DNA of 64,000 bases from Streptomyces sp. SCSIO 30461 (GTDB taxonomy: Bacteria; Actinomycetota; Actinomycetes; Streptomycetales; Streptomycetaceae): positions 248,001 to 312,000 of the forward strand of contig NZ_CP146101.1 in NCBI RefSeq assembly GCF_037023745.1, read 5' to 3'. The notes beneath the pieces were generated by a model. The model had not been told where the DNA came from. It made no database searches and worked only from the letters and a program-made list of their open reading frames with translations. The translations under genes and the position numbers were made by a program. Below are positions 52,153 through 61,635 of this stretch, one piece after another (positions within the stretch are counted from its first letter, which is position 1; each line of letters begins with the position of its first letter).

Positions 52153-53211
52153 ATGGACTTCACACCCACCGAGGAGCAGCAGGCGGCCCGTGAGCTGTCC
52201 GCGCGGATCTTCGCCGACCGGTCCACCCACGATCGGCCGGCCACGGCGGGGACCGGTACGGACGCGGAGCTGTGGAAGGCGCTGTGCGCCGCGGGGCTGC
52301 CCGGGGCCCTGGACGAGATAGGGCTGCTCGGACTCGTACTGATGCTGGAGGAGCAGGGCCGGACCACCGCTCAGGTGCCGTTGGCGGCGAGCTGTGTCTA
52401 CGGGGTGCTCGCGCTGTCCCGACACGGCACGCCCGAGCAGCGAGCTCGTCTGCTGCCGGCGTTGAGGGCCGGGAGCGCGGTGGCCGTCGGCGCGTTCCCA
52501 CCGCGCGGAACGGACCGCGCGACCGTGCGCGCCACGGGCGACGGGCGTCTCAGCGGCACGGTGGGCTGGGTGCCCTGGCTGCGGGACGCCACGCATGTGC
52601 TCGTCCCGGACGTCGAGCGAGTGCTGTGGCTGGTACGGGCGGCGGAGGCGCGGATCACGGCGGTGGAGACCACGGCGCCCTGGGCCGCGGCCCGGCTCAC
52701 GCTCGACGGCACCCCGGCGGAGCGCGTCGGGCACGAGGACTCCGATGGCCAGGCCTACCAGGACGTGCTCGGTCTCGCCCGCGTCGCCTTCGCCGGGCTC
52801 CAGGCGGGTGTCTGCGCGGGCTCACTCGCCCATGCCGTCGCCTACACGTCGGTACGGGAGCAGTTCGGCCGTCCTCTTGCCACCAAGCAGGCCGTCCAAC
52901 TCCGTGCGGCGGATGCATACATGGACACCGAGGCGATCCGGGTCACCGTGTACGAGGCGGCCTGGCGGTGCGACGAGGGGCTGACGTACGACGAGCAGGC
53001 GCTGATCGCGGGGTGGTGGGCCTCCGAAGCGGGCAAGCGGGTCGTCCACACGGGACAGCATCTGCACGGTGGTATGGGTGCCGACCTCGACCATCCGGTC
53101 CATCGGCACTTCCTGTGGGGGCGGCAGCTCGACGCGTATCTGGGCTGCGGAGCCCAACTTCTCGAAGAACTGGGGTTGCTGCTGGCGAACCCGAAGGAGG
53201 CGGTCCGATGA
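52153..53211 (+). CDS. Acyl-CoA dehydrogenase (FadE28-like, second subunit)
   Basis: 352 residues, one base after the previous stop. A reduced acyl-CoA dehydrogenase fold: MDFTPTEEQQAARELSARIF, LGLVLMLEEQGRTTAQVP, GLARVAFAGLQAGVCAGSL and SVREQFGRPLATKQAVQLRAAD. Flavin contacts in the middle domain are weaker than in the first subunit, as in FadE28/FadE29 heterotetramers. Probably pairs with the first gene product. Confidence 0.87.
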   Translation: MDFTPTEEQQAARELSARIFADRSTHDRPATAGTGTDAELWKALCAAGLPGALDEIGLLGLVLMLEEQGRTTAQVPLAASCVYGVLALSRHGTPEQRARLLPALRAGSAVAVGAFPPRGTDRATVRATGDGRLSGTVGWVPWLRDATHVLVPDVERVLWLVRAAEARITAVETTAPWAAARLTLDGTPAERVGHEDSDGQAYQDVLGLARVAFAGLQAGVCAGSLAHAVAYTSVREQFGRPLATKQAVQLRAADAYMDTEAIRVTVYEAAWRCDEGLTYDEQALIAGWWASEAGKRVVHTGQHLHGGMGADLDHPVHRHFLWGRQLDAYLGCGAQLLEELGLLLANPKEAVR

Positions 53212-53681
53212 GTGGGATACGGAACGGTGCATCGAGTGGGGGGCCGGACGACAGACCTGGCGGTGCGCCGTGCGTGGGCGATGAACTGCCCCCGCTGGCC
53301 GTCCCGCTCACCCGCACCCTGATCGTCGCCGGAGCGATCGCGTCCCGCGACTACCAGGATGTGCACCATGACGCCGAACTCGCCAGGGCGAAGGGCTCGC
53401 CGGACATCTTCATGAACATCCTGACGACCAACGGGCTCGTCGGAAGGTACGTCACGGACCACTTCGGTCCCACCGCCGTGCTCCGCAAGGTGGCGATCCG
53501 GCTCGGAGCCCCCAACTACCCGGGCGACGTGATGACCTTGACCGGCACGATCACCGAGACGGACGTCGGGTCGGGCACGGTTCAGGTGCGGGTTGTCGGT
53601 GCGAACGGCATCGGCCGCCACGTCACCGGCGCGGTCACCGTCCAACTGCCCTTGAACCCCGTGGCGGAGGTGGGGTCGTGA
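53208..53681 (+). CDS. MaoC-like hydratase subunit (ChsH1-like)
   Basis: 157 residues with ATGA overlap at its start. Hot-dog fold with RDYQDVHHDAELARAKGSPD, where the DxxxxH-type region holds catalytic Asp/His, and FMNILTTNGLVGRYVTDHFG. In the steroid pathway ChsH1 supplies the active site that ChsH2 completes. Stop overlaps the next start (GTGA). Confidence 0.88.
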   Translation: MSGIRNGASSGGPDDRPGGAPCVGDELPPLAVPLTRTLIVAGAIASRDYQDVHHDAELARAKGSPDIFMNILTTNGLVGRYVTDHFGPTAVLRKVAIRLGAPNYPGDVMTLTGTITETDVGSGTVQVRVVGANGIGRHVTGAVTVQLPLNPVAEVGS

Positions 53682-54844
53682 GTGTGCGCAAGGCCGATCT
53701 CCTCGGTGGGCGAGCGGCGGTGGCCGGTGTCGGAGCCACCGAATTCTCCAAGGACTCCGGCCGCAGCGAGCTCACCCTCGCCGCGGAGGCGGTACGGGCG
53801 GCACTCGACGACGCCGGGCTGTCCCCCGCCGATGTCGACGGGATGGTCAGTTTCACCATGGACACCAGTCCGGAGATCACCGTGGCCCAAGCGACGGGCA
53901 TCGGCGAACTCTCCTTCTTCTCCCGGGTCCACTACGGTGGTGGCGCGGCCTGCGCCACCGTCCAGCAGGCGGCCCTCGCCATCGCGGCCGGGGTCGCCGA
54001 AGTCGTGGTCTGCTACCGGGCGTTCAACGAGCGGTCGGGCCGCAGGTTCGGCTCCGGTGTACAGCGCCGGGAGCCATCGGCCGAGGGCGCGGCGCTCGGC
54101 TGGTACCTGCCGTTCGGACTGCTCACCCCCGCCTCGTGGGTGGCGATGACGGCGCAGCGCTATCTGCACGCGTACGGGCTGACCCCCGAGGCGTTCGGCC
54201 ATGTCGCCGTGACCGGCCGGCGTCACGCGGCACGCAACCCCGCCGCGTACTTCCACGGGAGACCGATCACGCTCGCGGACCATGCCGCCTCTCGGTGGAT
54301 AGTCGAGCCCCTGCGTCTCCTCGACTGCTGCCAGGAGACGGACGGTGGTCAGGCGATCGTGGTGACATCGGTGGAGCGGGCGCGGGAGCTGCGGCGGCCA
54401 CCGGCGGTGATCGTCGCGGCGGCGCAAGGGGCAGGGCGTGCACAGGAGCAGATGACCAGCTACTACCGTGACGATCTCACCGGCCTGCCGGAGATGGGTG
54501 TCGTGGCCCGGCAGCTGTGGCGGACCTCCGGACTCGCGCCGGCCGATGTGGACGTCGCGATTCTCTATGACCATTTCACTCCTTTTGTCTTGATGCAGTT
54601 GGAGGAGTTCGGCTTCTGCAAGCCGGGTGAGGCGGCCGACTTCGTCGCGGCCGCCGGGCTTCCTCTCAATACCCACGGCGGGCAGCTCGGCGAGGCGTAT
54701 CTGCACGGGATGAACGGAATCGCGGAAGCCGTCCGCCAGATTCGCGGCACTTCGGTGAACCAGGTGGCGGGCGCCGTGACGGCCCTGGTCACAGCGGGAA
54801 CCGGAGTGCCGACCTCCGGACTCATCCTGGGGAGTGACGGCTGA
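53678..54844 (+). CDS. Thiolase-fold lipid-transfer protein (Ltp2-like aldolase)
   Basis: 388 residues. Thiolase superfamily: AAVAGVGATEFSKDSGRSEL, DDAGLSPADVDGMV, HYGGGAACATVQQAALAIAAG, and the ending LNTHGGQLGEAYLHGMNGIAEAV. It lacks the catalytic Cys of true thiolases at the usual place (AACA context), as Ltp2 does. Ltp2 performs retro-aldol cleavage of the hydrated side chain, bound to the DUF35 part of ChsH2; the same assembly is likely here. Confidence 0.88.
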   Translation: MSVRKADLLGGRAAVAGVGATEFSKDSGRSELTLAAEAVRAALDDAGLSPADVDGMVSFTMDTSPEITVAQATGIGELSFFSRVHYGGGAACATVQQAALAIAAGVAEVVVCYRAFNERSGRRFGSGVQRREPSAEGAALGWYLPFGLLTPASWVAMTAQRYLHAYGLTPEAFGHVAVTGRRHAARNPAAYFHGRPITLADHAASRWIVEPLRLLDCCQETDGGQAIVVTSVERARELRRPPAVIVAAAQGAGRAQEQMTSYYRDDLTGLPEMGVVARQLWRTSGLAPADVDVAILYDHFTPFVLMQLEEFGFCKPGEAADFVAAAGLPLNTHGGQLGEAYLHGMNGIAEAVRQIRGTSVNQVAGAVTALVTAGTGVPTSGLILGSDG

Positions 54845-54902
54845 AACGGCCTTGTTCAACGGGTGTGCGGAAGGCGGTCGCGGTGCTGTGGGGCCGCGAC
54901 GG

Positions 54903-54929
54903 GGCCCCTCGACCCCCTACCCAGGGGCC
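54903..54929 (+). terminator. Possible terminator after the acyl-CoA operon
   Basis: GGCCCCT and AGGGGCC around a 13-base loop, 60 bases past the last stop. Confidence 0.4.
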
Positions 54930-55045
54930 TGGCGCCCTCCACCTTGGGGAGGTTGAGCTTACGTCGCCCCTACAACCTGAGAGGGACTCGCTTTCGGCAC
55001 CCTGGGTCGATCCGGCGGCATACGGCCCGCTCATAGCGTGGAGCC

Positions 55046-55579
55046 ATGACCACGCCAGTCTGCGCGACCGCTTCCAGGGCGGCGACGTATCCGTCCTTCT
55101 CGTCGTACGTACGGGCGCGGGGGCCCGTACTGCTGCGGACCGCCCGCTCCCTCACGGCCAACCCGTGCGACGCCGAGGACCTCCTTCAGACCGCGCTCAC
55201 CAAGACGTATGTGGCCTGGGACCGCATAGAGGACCACCGGGCGCTCGACGGCTATGTGCGGCGCGCGCTCGTCAACACGCGCACGTCGCAGTGGCGCAAG
55301 CGCAAGGTCGACGAGTTCGCCTGCGACGATCTTCCCGAACCCCATGCCGTCCCCGAGCCGGACCCCGCCGAGCGCCAGGTCCTGCACGACGCGATGTGGC
55401 GCGCGGTGATGCGACTCCCGGACCGCCAGCGCGCGATGGTCGTGCTGCGGTACTACGAGGACCTCAGCGAGGCCCAGACGGCGGAGGTGCTCGGTGTCTC
55501 GGTCGGCACGGTCAAGAGTGCCGTCTCGCGTGCTCTCGGAAAGCTGCGCGACGACCCGGAGCTCGCGCCGGTGCGGTGA
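55046..55579 (+). CDS. SigE-family ECF sigma factor
   Basis: 177 residues. Sigma-70 region 2 (FSSYVRARGPVLLRTARSL, then CDAEDLLQTALTKTYVAWDRI) and region 4 (RLPDRQRAMVVLRYYEDLSEAQTAEVLGVSVGTVKSAVSRALGKL) are complete. The linker is acidic. Streptomyces SigE-family factors are numerous; target promoters are unknown. No anti-sigma gene is adjacent. It lies between the acyl-CoA operon and the ligase gene. Confidence 0.88.
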   Translation: MTTPVCATASRAATYPSFSSYVRARGPVLLRTARSLTANPCDAEDLLQTALTKTYVAWDRIEDHRALDGYVRRALVNTRTSQWRKRKVDEFACDDLPEPHAVPEPDPAERQVLHDAMWRAVMRLPDRQRAMVVLRYYEDLSEAQTAEVLGVSVGTVKSAVSRALGKLRDDPELAPVR

Positions 55580-55739
55580 GCGACGGTTCGCGGTAGCGGC
55601 CCCGAAGCCCGTGGTCCGGCGCCGGGGTCGTACATGTGTGGACGGCCCGCCCTGCGGAATGCTTCCGGGGTGGGCCGCGGTCCGTCCCGGGCGAGGGCCG
55701 ACGGGGCCGGAACGGAAAATGGGCTACCGGGAGGTAGTG

Positions 55740-55757
55740 ACATACCATGCGGTATGT
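55740..55757. promoter_or_regulatory. Palindrome ACATACC-ATGC-GGTATGT
   Basis: Perfect 7-base arms, 105 bases upstream of the acyl-CoA ligase start. The form is typical of TetR-family operators of lipid genes. No such regulator is encoded next to it. Confidence 0.6.
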
Positions 55758-55861
55758 GCGCAGAATCTCCACACCCCTTACTGCCAGGGGTACTGCCAGG
55801 GCCGGGACGCACCCCGTCCCCGGTCGAGAGCCGAGAGCTGCGCGCCCACCGGGAGGACGCC

Positions 55862-57514
55862 GTGCTGAGCACCATGCAGGACGTACCACTGACCGTGACC
55901 CGCATCCTGAAGCACGGGATGACGATCCACGGCACCTCACAGGTCACCACGTGGACAGGGGAGAGCGAACCGCACCGGCGCAGCTACCGGGAGCTCGGCG
56001 AACGGACCGCTCAGCTGGCGCACGCCCTGCGGGACGAACTCGGGGTCGACGGGGACCAGCGCGTCGCCACTTTGATGTGGAACAACGCCGAGCATGTCGA
56101 GGCGTACTTCGCCGTGCCCTGCATGGGCGCCGTCCTGCACACCCTCAATCTGCGGCTGCCGGTCGAGCAGTTGGTGTTCATCGTCAACCACGCGGCGGAC
56201 CGGGTCGTGATCGTCAACGGCTCCCTGCTGCCACTGCTCGCCCCGCTGCTGCCGCATCTGCCGACGGTCGAGCATGTCGTGGTGTCGGGTCCCGGTGACC
56301 GCTCGCTGCTGGATGGGGCGACCGCCCAGGTGCACGAGTACGAGGAACTGATCGCAGGGAAGCCGACCTCGTACGACTGGCCCGAGCTGGACGAGCGGTC
56401 GGCAGCGGCCATGTGCTACACCTCGGGCACCACGGGCGACCCCAAGGGCGTCGTCTACTCGCACCGCTCCATCTATCTGCACTCGATGCAGGTCAACATG
56501 GCCCAGTCGATGGGTCTCACCGACAGTGACACCAGCTTGGTCGTGGTGCCGCAGTTCCATGTCAACGCCTGGGGCCTGCCGCACGCCGTGCTGATGACTG
56601 GCGTCAACATGCTGATGCCGGACCGCTTCCTCCAGCCCGGACCGCTCGCCGAGATGATCGAGACCGAGCGCCCGACGCATGCCGCGGCCGTGCCCACCAT
56701 CTGGCAGGGCCTGCTCGCCGAACTGACCGCCAAGCCCCGCGATGTGAGCTGTCTGGGACAGGTCACCATCGGTGGTTCCGCCTGCCCGCCGTCCCTGATG
56801 GAGGCGTTCGACAAGCTCGGCATGCGCGTGTGCCACGCCTGGGGCATGACGGAGACTTCCCCGCTCGGCACCATCGCCCGCCCGCCCGCCGATGCCGGCG
56901 GTACGGACGCGGAGTTCGGCTACCGCCTCACCCAGGGCCGCTTCCCGGCCGGTGTGGAGGCCCGGCTGCGCGGTCCCGGCGGGGAGTTCCTGCCCTGGGA
57001 CGGGGAATCGGCGGGTGAGCTCGAGGTACGCGGACCGTGGATCGCAGGCGCGTACTACAGCGGCTCGGAAGGTGAACCGCACAGGCCGGAGGACAAGTTC
57101 AGCGAGGACGGTTGGCTGAGGACCGGTGACGTCGGCGTCATCTGCCCCCGGGGCTTCCTGACGCTCACCGACCGGGCCAAGGACGTCATCAAGTCCGGCG
57201 GTGAGTGGATCTCCTCCGTCGAACTCGAGAACGCGCTGATGGCCCACCCCGAGGTGGCCGAGGCGGCGGTCGTCGCTGTCCCGGACGAGAAGTGGGGGGA
57301 GCGCCCGCTGGCCACCATCGTGCTCAAGGAGGGTTCGACGGCCGACTACGTGTCGCTCCGTGAGTTCCTGGCCGGGCGGATCGCGAAATGGCAGCTGCCT
57401 GAGCGCTGGGCGATCATCGCGGAGGTGCCGAAGACGAGCGTCGGGAAGTTCGACAAGAAGAAGATTCGCGAAGCACATAGGTTGGGCCAGCTCGACGTAA
57501 CCCGGGTCGACTGA
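55862..57514 (+). CDS. Fatty-acid (long-chain) acyl-CoA ligase
   Basis: 550 residues from GTG with GGGAGGAC upstream; the open frame begins 76 codons earlier but covers the operator. AMP-binding motifs: [17 protein letters not shown] (P-loop), [24 protein letters not shown], the C-terminal hinge [10 protein letters not shown] and the catalytic Lys in [15 protein letters not shown]. It activates a carboxylate as acyl-CoA using ATP. With the ChsH/FadE operon upstream it may activate a steroid side-chain or fatty acid. Confidence 0.93.
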   Translation: MLSTMQDVPLTVTRILKHGMTIHGTSQVTTWTGESEPHRRSYRELGERTAQLAHALRDELGVDGDQRVATLMWNNAEHVEAYFAVPCMGAVLHTLNLRLPVEQLVFIVNHAADRVVIVNGSLLPLLAPLLPHLPTVEHVVVSGPGDRSLLDGATAQVHEYEELIAGKPTSYDWPELDERSAAAMCYTSGTTGDPKGVVYSHRSIYLHSMQVNMAQSMGLTDSDTSLVVVPQFHVNAWGLPHAVLMTGVNMLMPDRFLQPGPLAEMIETERPTHAAAVPTIWQGLLAELTAKPRDVSCLGQVTIGGSACPPSLMEAFDKLGMRVCHAWGMTETSPLGTIARPPADAGGTDAEFGYRLTQGRFPAGVEARLRGPGGEFLPWDGESAGELEVRGPWIAGAYYSGSEGEPHRPEDKFSEDGWLRTGDVGVICPRGFLTLTDRAKDVIKSGGEWISSVELENALMAHPEVAEAAVVAVPDEKWGERPLATIVLKEGSTADYVSLREFLAGRIAKWQLPERWAIIAEVPKTSVGKFDKKKIREAHRLGQLDVTRVD

Positions 57515-57537
57515 GCTGGAGCTGCTCGCAGGACGAT

Positions 57538-57565
57538 GAGCCCCTGGCGTGTCCGCCAGGGGCTC
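57538..57565. terminator. Bidirectional terminator
   Basis: GAGCCCCTGGCG, loop TGTC, CGCCAGGGGCTC, between the convergent ligase and PAS genes. Confidence 0.85.
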
Positions 57566-57730
57566 GTTCCGTTCGCCGCAGGAGAGAAGGCGGGCGTGCC
57601 GAGAGGGGAGAGGAGGCAGGTGGCGGCTCGGAGGGTCGCCGTCCGTCTTACCCCTGAGCGCCGGTCGCAGAGCGGGGGGACGACCGCCTCGGTCCGAGTG
57701 CCTCGGCCCGACCGGAGCGGTTCGACCGCT

Positions 57731-60700
57731 TCAGTTCGTACCGATCTTCGCCAGCAGGTCCACGATGCGGCCCTGCACCTCCGTGCTCGTGGAGCGTTCC
57801 GCGAGGAAGAGCACGGTCTCGCCCGCCGACAGCTTCGGGAGTTCGGCCTGGTCCAGGCCCGCCGAGGTGTAGACGACCAGCGGGGTGCGGTTCAGATGGC
57901 CGTTCGCGCGGAGCCAGTCGATGACTCCGGCGCGGCGCCGACGGATCTGCATCAGGTCCATCACCACCAGGTTCGGACGCATCTGCTGGGCCAGGGTGAC
58001 GGCGTCGGTGTCGCCCAGGGCGTGGGCCACCTGCATGCCGCGGCGTTCGAGGGTCGCCGTCAGCGCGGTGGCGATGTCCTCGTTCTCCTCGATGAGCAGC
58101 ACACGGGACGGGTGCTGCTCGCTGTCGCGCGGTGCGAGGGCCTTGAGGAGTATGGCGGGGTCGGCTCCGTACGCCGCCTCTCGGGTGGCCTGGCCGAGAC
58201 CGGCCGCGAGCAGCACGGGAACCTCGGCCCCCACGGCCGCCTGCCGCAACGACTGGAGAGCGGTGCGGGTGATCGGGCCCGTCAGCGGGTCGACGAACAG
58301 AGCCGCTGGGAACGCGGCGATCTGCGCGTCCACCTCGTCGCGCGAGTGCACGATCACCGGACGGTAGCCGCGGTCCGTCAGAGCCTGTTGGGTGGCGACA
58401 TCCGGAGCCGGCCAGACCAGCAGCCTGCGCGGATTGTCCAGCGGTTCCGGAGGCAGTTCGTCGTCCACGGGGAGGGGCGCGGGCTGGTTCGCGATCTCGA
58501 TCGCGCCACCCGGGCCGTCGAGCAGTTCGGGGCCCTCCGCGCCCTCATCCGGGGCGCCGATCGCGTAGGCGCGGCCCTCGGGAGGCGTGGCGGGGATCCG
58601 CTGCTGGGGGACGGCGGGGGGCTGGGGGAGCGGGCGGGAGCCCGTCTCGGTGGCGTCGTCGTCGGGCCGGGTGGACAGCTTGCGGCGGCGTGCGGCCAGC
58701 GGCTGGTTGCCGCCGAGCGAGCGGCCCTGGCCCTGGGTTTGGCCCTGAGCCTGCGTCTGGATCTGCGCCTGGGATTGCGCGGCCTGCTGGGCGAACGGCA
58801 CGCCCTGGCCCAGCGTGCGCACGTTGAACGACCTGCCCTGAGAGGCATCTGCGGGCAGCGGGGGTGCCTCGGCGGGCAGCGGCTGCGCGGTCCGCTGGGG
58901 AGCGGGCTGTGGCAGCGCGCCGTTCGCCGCCGGGGCTTCGGGGCTCACGGGGTGCGCCTGCGGAGGTGTGTGATCGCCGTGCGTGGAGTCGTCGGCATCC
59001 TGACGACCCTTATGGACCTCGCGGTCGTCGCGGTTCTCGCGGTCGTCGCGGTCCGCGTGCTCCGTTCCCGAATCAGCGGCGACCACGCGGTCTGCCTCGG
59101 CGGGCGGCAGGGCGAACGCGCTTCGGGACTCCTCGGGCGCCTGCGCCTGTGCCGGTGCGGCGCTCAGTGCGCGGCGCGCACGTCGGCCGACGGGTTCCAA
59201 CGCCGCCGCGCCGACCTCGGCCACCGAGTCTTCAACGGGAGCAGGAGAGGGAGCGGGAGAGGGGCCGGGAGCAGGAGAGGGGCCGGGAGCCGGTTCGAGA
59301 GCGGGCGCGGACGCGGGCGCGGGTCCGGACGCCGGAGGCAGCGCGGGCAGCGCCGCTTGTGCCGCGGCGACCCGGCGCGCGCGGCGGCCCGTCGGCTGGG
59401 GCGCAGTGTGGACCACGGGGCCGACGCCCTGAGGCGGGACCACCGGGCCCAGCGCAGGGCGGGCCGTGTCGCCTTCCGCGGTGGCCTCGGCGGGGCTGGG
59501 CCGCCCGCGCCGGCGCCCGGTGCCGGCGACAGCGACGACGGCGGAGGGCTCGTCCGATGGCTCGGATGCAGGTGTTTCGGTTGCCTCCGCTGCTATGGGG
59601 TTCTCAAGGAACGCGTCCGTGCTCGCCCGGCGCGCCCGCCTGCGACCACCACCGCCACCGGAGGTCTCGGCAGCGGGCCCGGCCGGTACGAGCTCGGCGG
59701 GAGCCTCCGGAGCCGCGGCCACGATCCCGGCGCCCTCACCGAGCGGCACTTCGAGCACGTACGCGCTGCCGCTCATCCCCGGCACCTCGTGCGTCTGGAG
59801 CAGACCGCCATGGGCCAGCACGACCCCGCGCACGATCGGCTCATGCACCGGGTCGCCCCCTGGGTAGGGGCCGCGTACCTCGATCCGTACGACATCCCCG
59901 CGCTGCGCCGCCGCCACCACGATCGTGGAGTCGACGTAGCCGCCGCCGGCCGACGCCACGACCCGGGCGCGCCCGGTCGAGTCGACCCCGGCGACATCCG
60001 CGATCAGATGGGCCAGCGCGGTCGCCAGCCGGGTCGCGTCCACCTCGGCTTCGATCCGCGGGGCGTGCACGGCGAACTGGGCCCGTCCCTGGCCGATCAG
60101 CTCCACAGCGCCTTCCACACCGGCCGCGACCACCCCGTCGAGCAGGACCTTGGCCCGCTGGAGCGGCTCCGCGCCCGAGTCCAGGCGCTGGAAACCCAGC
60201 ACGTTGTCGACCAGGGTGGTCATCCGGGCGTAGCCGGCCGCCAGGTGGTGCAGTATCTGGTTCGCTTCGGGCCAGAGCTGGCCCGCCGGGTCGGCCGCCA
60301 GCTTGCCGAGCTCGCCGCGTAGTTCCTCCAGCGGTCCGCGCAGCGAGTCGCCGAGCACGGCGGTCAGCTGATTCAGCCGGGCGTTCGCCGCGCTCTCCCG
60401 CTCCGCGCGCTCCTCGGCCTCGGCCGCGTACCGCTCGGTCCGGTCCGCGAGCTCAGCGGTGTGCTGCTCGGCCAGCGCAGTCAGCTCGGCGGTGTGCTTC
60501 TCGGCCAGCGCGCTGATCTCGGTGGTGTGCCGCTCGTCGCGTTCGGCGATCTCCGCGGTGTGGCTGGTCAGCAGTTCCTCGTAAGGCCGCCGGTCGGTGA
60601 ACGTCATCACCGCGCCGACCAGCAGCTCCCCGTCCCGTACCGGGGCCGTCGTCAGGTCGACCGGGATCTTCTCGCCGCTCTTGGCGTACAGCACCTGTCC

Positions 60701-61417
60701 ACGCACACGGTGCTTGCGGCCCGACTTGAGGGTGTCGGCGAGCGGTGAGTCCTCGTACGGGAACGGCTCGCCGTCCGGCCGCGAGTGCAGGATCAGCGTG
60801 TGCAGCTCCCGGCCGCCGAGGTCGCTTGCGCGATAGCCGAGGATCTGCGCCGCTGCCGGGTTCACGAGCACCACGCGGCCGTCGGTGTCCGTGCCGACGA
60901 CGCCTTCGGCGGCGGCTCGCAGGATCATCTCGGTCTGGCGCTGCGAGCGGGCGAGTTCGACCTCGGTGTCGACAGTGCCGGAAAGATCGCGGACGACGAG
61001 CATGAGCAGCTCGTCGCCGGTGTAGCCGCCCGCGCCGCCGGGGAAGCCGTTGCTGTTGCCGCCGCCGGCCGCCGCGTACGCCTGTCGGCCGTCCTCCAGA
61101 CTGGCGCTGGTCACCTCGACGGGGAACTCGCCGCCGTCGGTGCGTCGCGCGGTCATCCGGGTCGGCTTGGTCCTGCCCCGCGCGTCGGCGGATTCGGGCC
61201 GCCGCATCGAGCCCGGGATCAGCTTGGAATCGAAGGACGGAAGGAGATCGAGCAGCCCTCGCCCCACCAGTGCCGTACCCGGTGTCTCGAACATCTCAAG
61301 GGCGATGGTGTTGGCGTTGACCACCGTGCCGTTGCAGTTGACGAGTACGAGCCCGTCCGGAAGGGCGTCGAGTATGGCTGCGAGGCGAGCAGCGCCTCGG
61401 GATGGCCTGCTGCTCAC
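57731..61417 (-). CDS. Large PAS/ATPase-like/receiver protein, kinase His missing
   Basis: 1228 residues from GTG behind GGGAGGAAG. PAS domains at about 10-115 (AILDALPDGLVLVNCNGTVVNAN) and 165-285 (ILRAAAEGVVGTDTDGRVVLVNPAAAQILGY). A coiled coil of HTAEL-type repeats (about 285-345) leads to a DHp/ATPase-like region (about 350-560) where the H-box reads LGDSLRGPLEELRGEL, with no His. A 500-residue Ala/Pro/Gln-rich disordered region follows, and the C-terminus (about 1105-1228) is a receiver domain with VVMDLMQI as the phosphorylation Asp. It likely senses or scaffolds but cannot act as an ordinary His kinase. No response-regulator partner is adjacent. Confidence 0.88.
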   Translation of the reverse strand: MSSRPSRGAARLAAILDALPDGLVLVNCNGTVVNANTIALEMFETPGTALVGRGLLDLLPSFDSKLIPGSMRRPESADARGRTKPTRMTARRTDGGEFPVEVTSASLEDGRQAYAAAGGGNSNGFPGGAGGYTGDELLMLVVRDLSGTVDTEVELARSQRQTEMILRAAAEGVVGTDTDGRVVLVNPAAAQILGYRASDLGGRELHTLILHSRPDGEPFPYEDSPLADTLKSGRKHRVRGQVLYAKSGEKIPVDLTTAPVRDGELLVGAVMTFTDRRPYEELLTSHTAEIAERDERHTTEISALAEKHTAELTALAEQHTAELADRTERYAAEAEERAERESAANARLNQLTAVLGDSLRGPLEELRGELGKLAADPAGQLWPEANQILHHLAAGYARMTTLVDNVLGFQRLDSGAEPLQRAKVLLDGVVAAGVEGAVELIGQGRAQFAVHAPRIEAEVDATRLATALAHLIADVAGVDSTGRARVVASAGGGYVDSTIVVAAAQRGDVVRIEVRGPYPGGDPVHEPIVRGVVLAHGGLLQTHEVPGMSGSAYVLEVPLGEGAGIVAAAPEAPAELVPAGPAAETSGGGGGRRRARRASTDAFLENPIAAEATETPASEPSDEPSAVVAVAGTGRRRGRPSPAEATAEGDTARPALGPVVPPQGVGPVVHTAPQPTGRRARRVAAAQAALPALPPASGPAPASAPALEPAPGPSPAPGPSPAPSPAPVEDSVAEVGAAALEPVGRRARRALSAAPAQAQAPEESRSAFALPPAEADRVVAADSGTEHADRDDRENRDDREVHKGRQDADDSTHGDHTPPQAHPVSPEAPAANGALPQPAPQRTAQPLPAEAPPLPADASQGRSFNVRTLGQGVPFAQQAAQSQAQIQTQAQGQTQGQGRSLGGNQPLAARRRKLSTRPDDDATETGSRPLPQPPAVPQQRIPATPPEGRAYAIGAPDEGAEGPELLDGPGGAIEIANQPAPLPVDDELPPEPLDNPRRLLVWPAPDVATQQALTDRGYRPVIVHSRDEVDAQIAAFPAALFVDPLTGPITRTALQSLRQAAVGAEVPVLLAAGLGQATREAAYGADPAILLKALAPRDSEQHPSRVLLIEENEDIATALTATLERRGMQVAHALGDTDAVTLAQQMRPNLVVMDLMQIRRRRAGVIDWLRANGHLNRTPLVVYTSAGLDQAELPKLSAGETVLFLAERSTSTEVQGRIVDLLAKIGTN

Positions 61418-61635
61418 GACGACGCTTCCTCCCTGACCTACTACGTTCTTCGGATGGCCGGCCCCATCTTCCCTCTCGGACCGCGGCCTGCCACTGAAGG
61501 GAGTCTAAAGGCAGGGGGTGGCCGTTCGGCGGTGGATGAGGGGGAGCTCTCACTGAGGTTCTGTGTACGGGGCCGCCGCGGCGCTCCCTCTGCTACGGGC
61601 ACGATGCCGGTCGGGCGCCCCGCCTCGCCCGGCCG

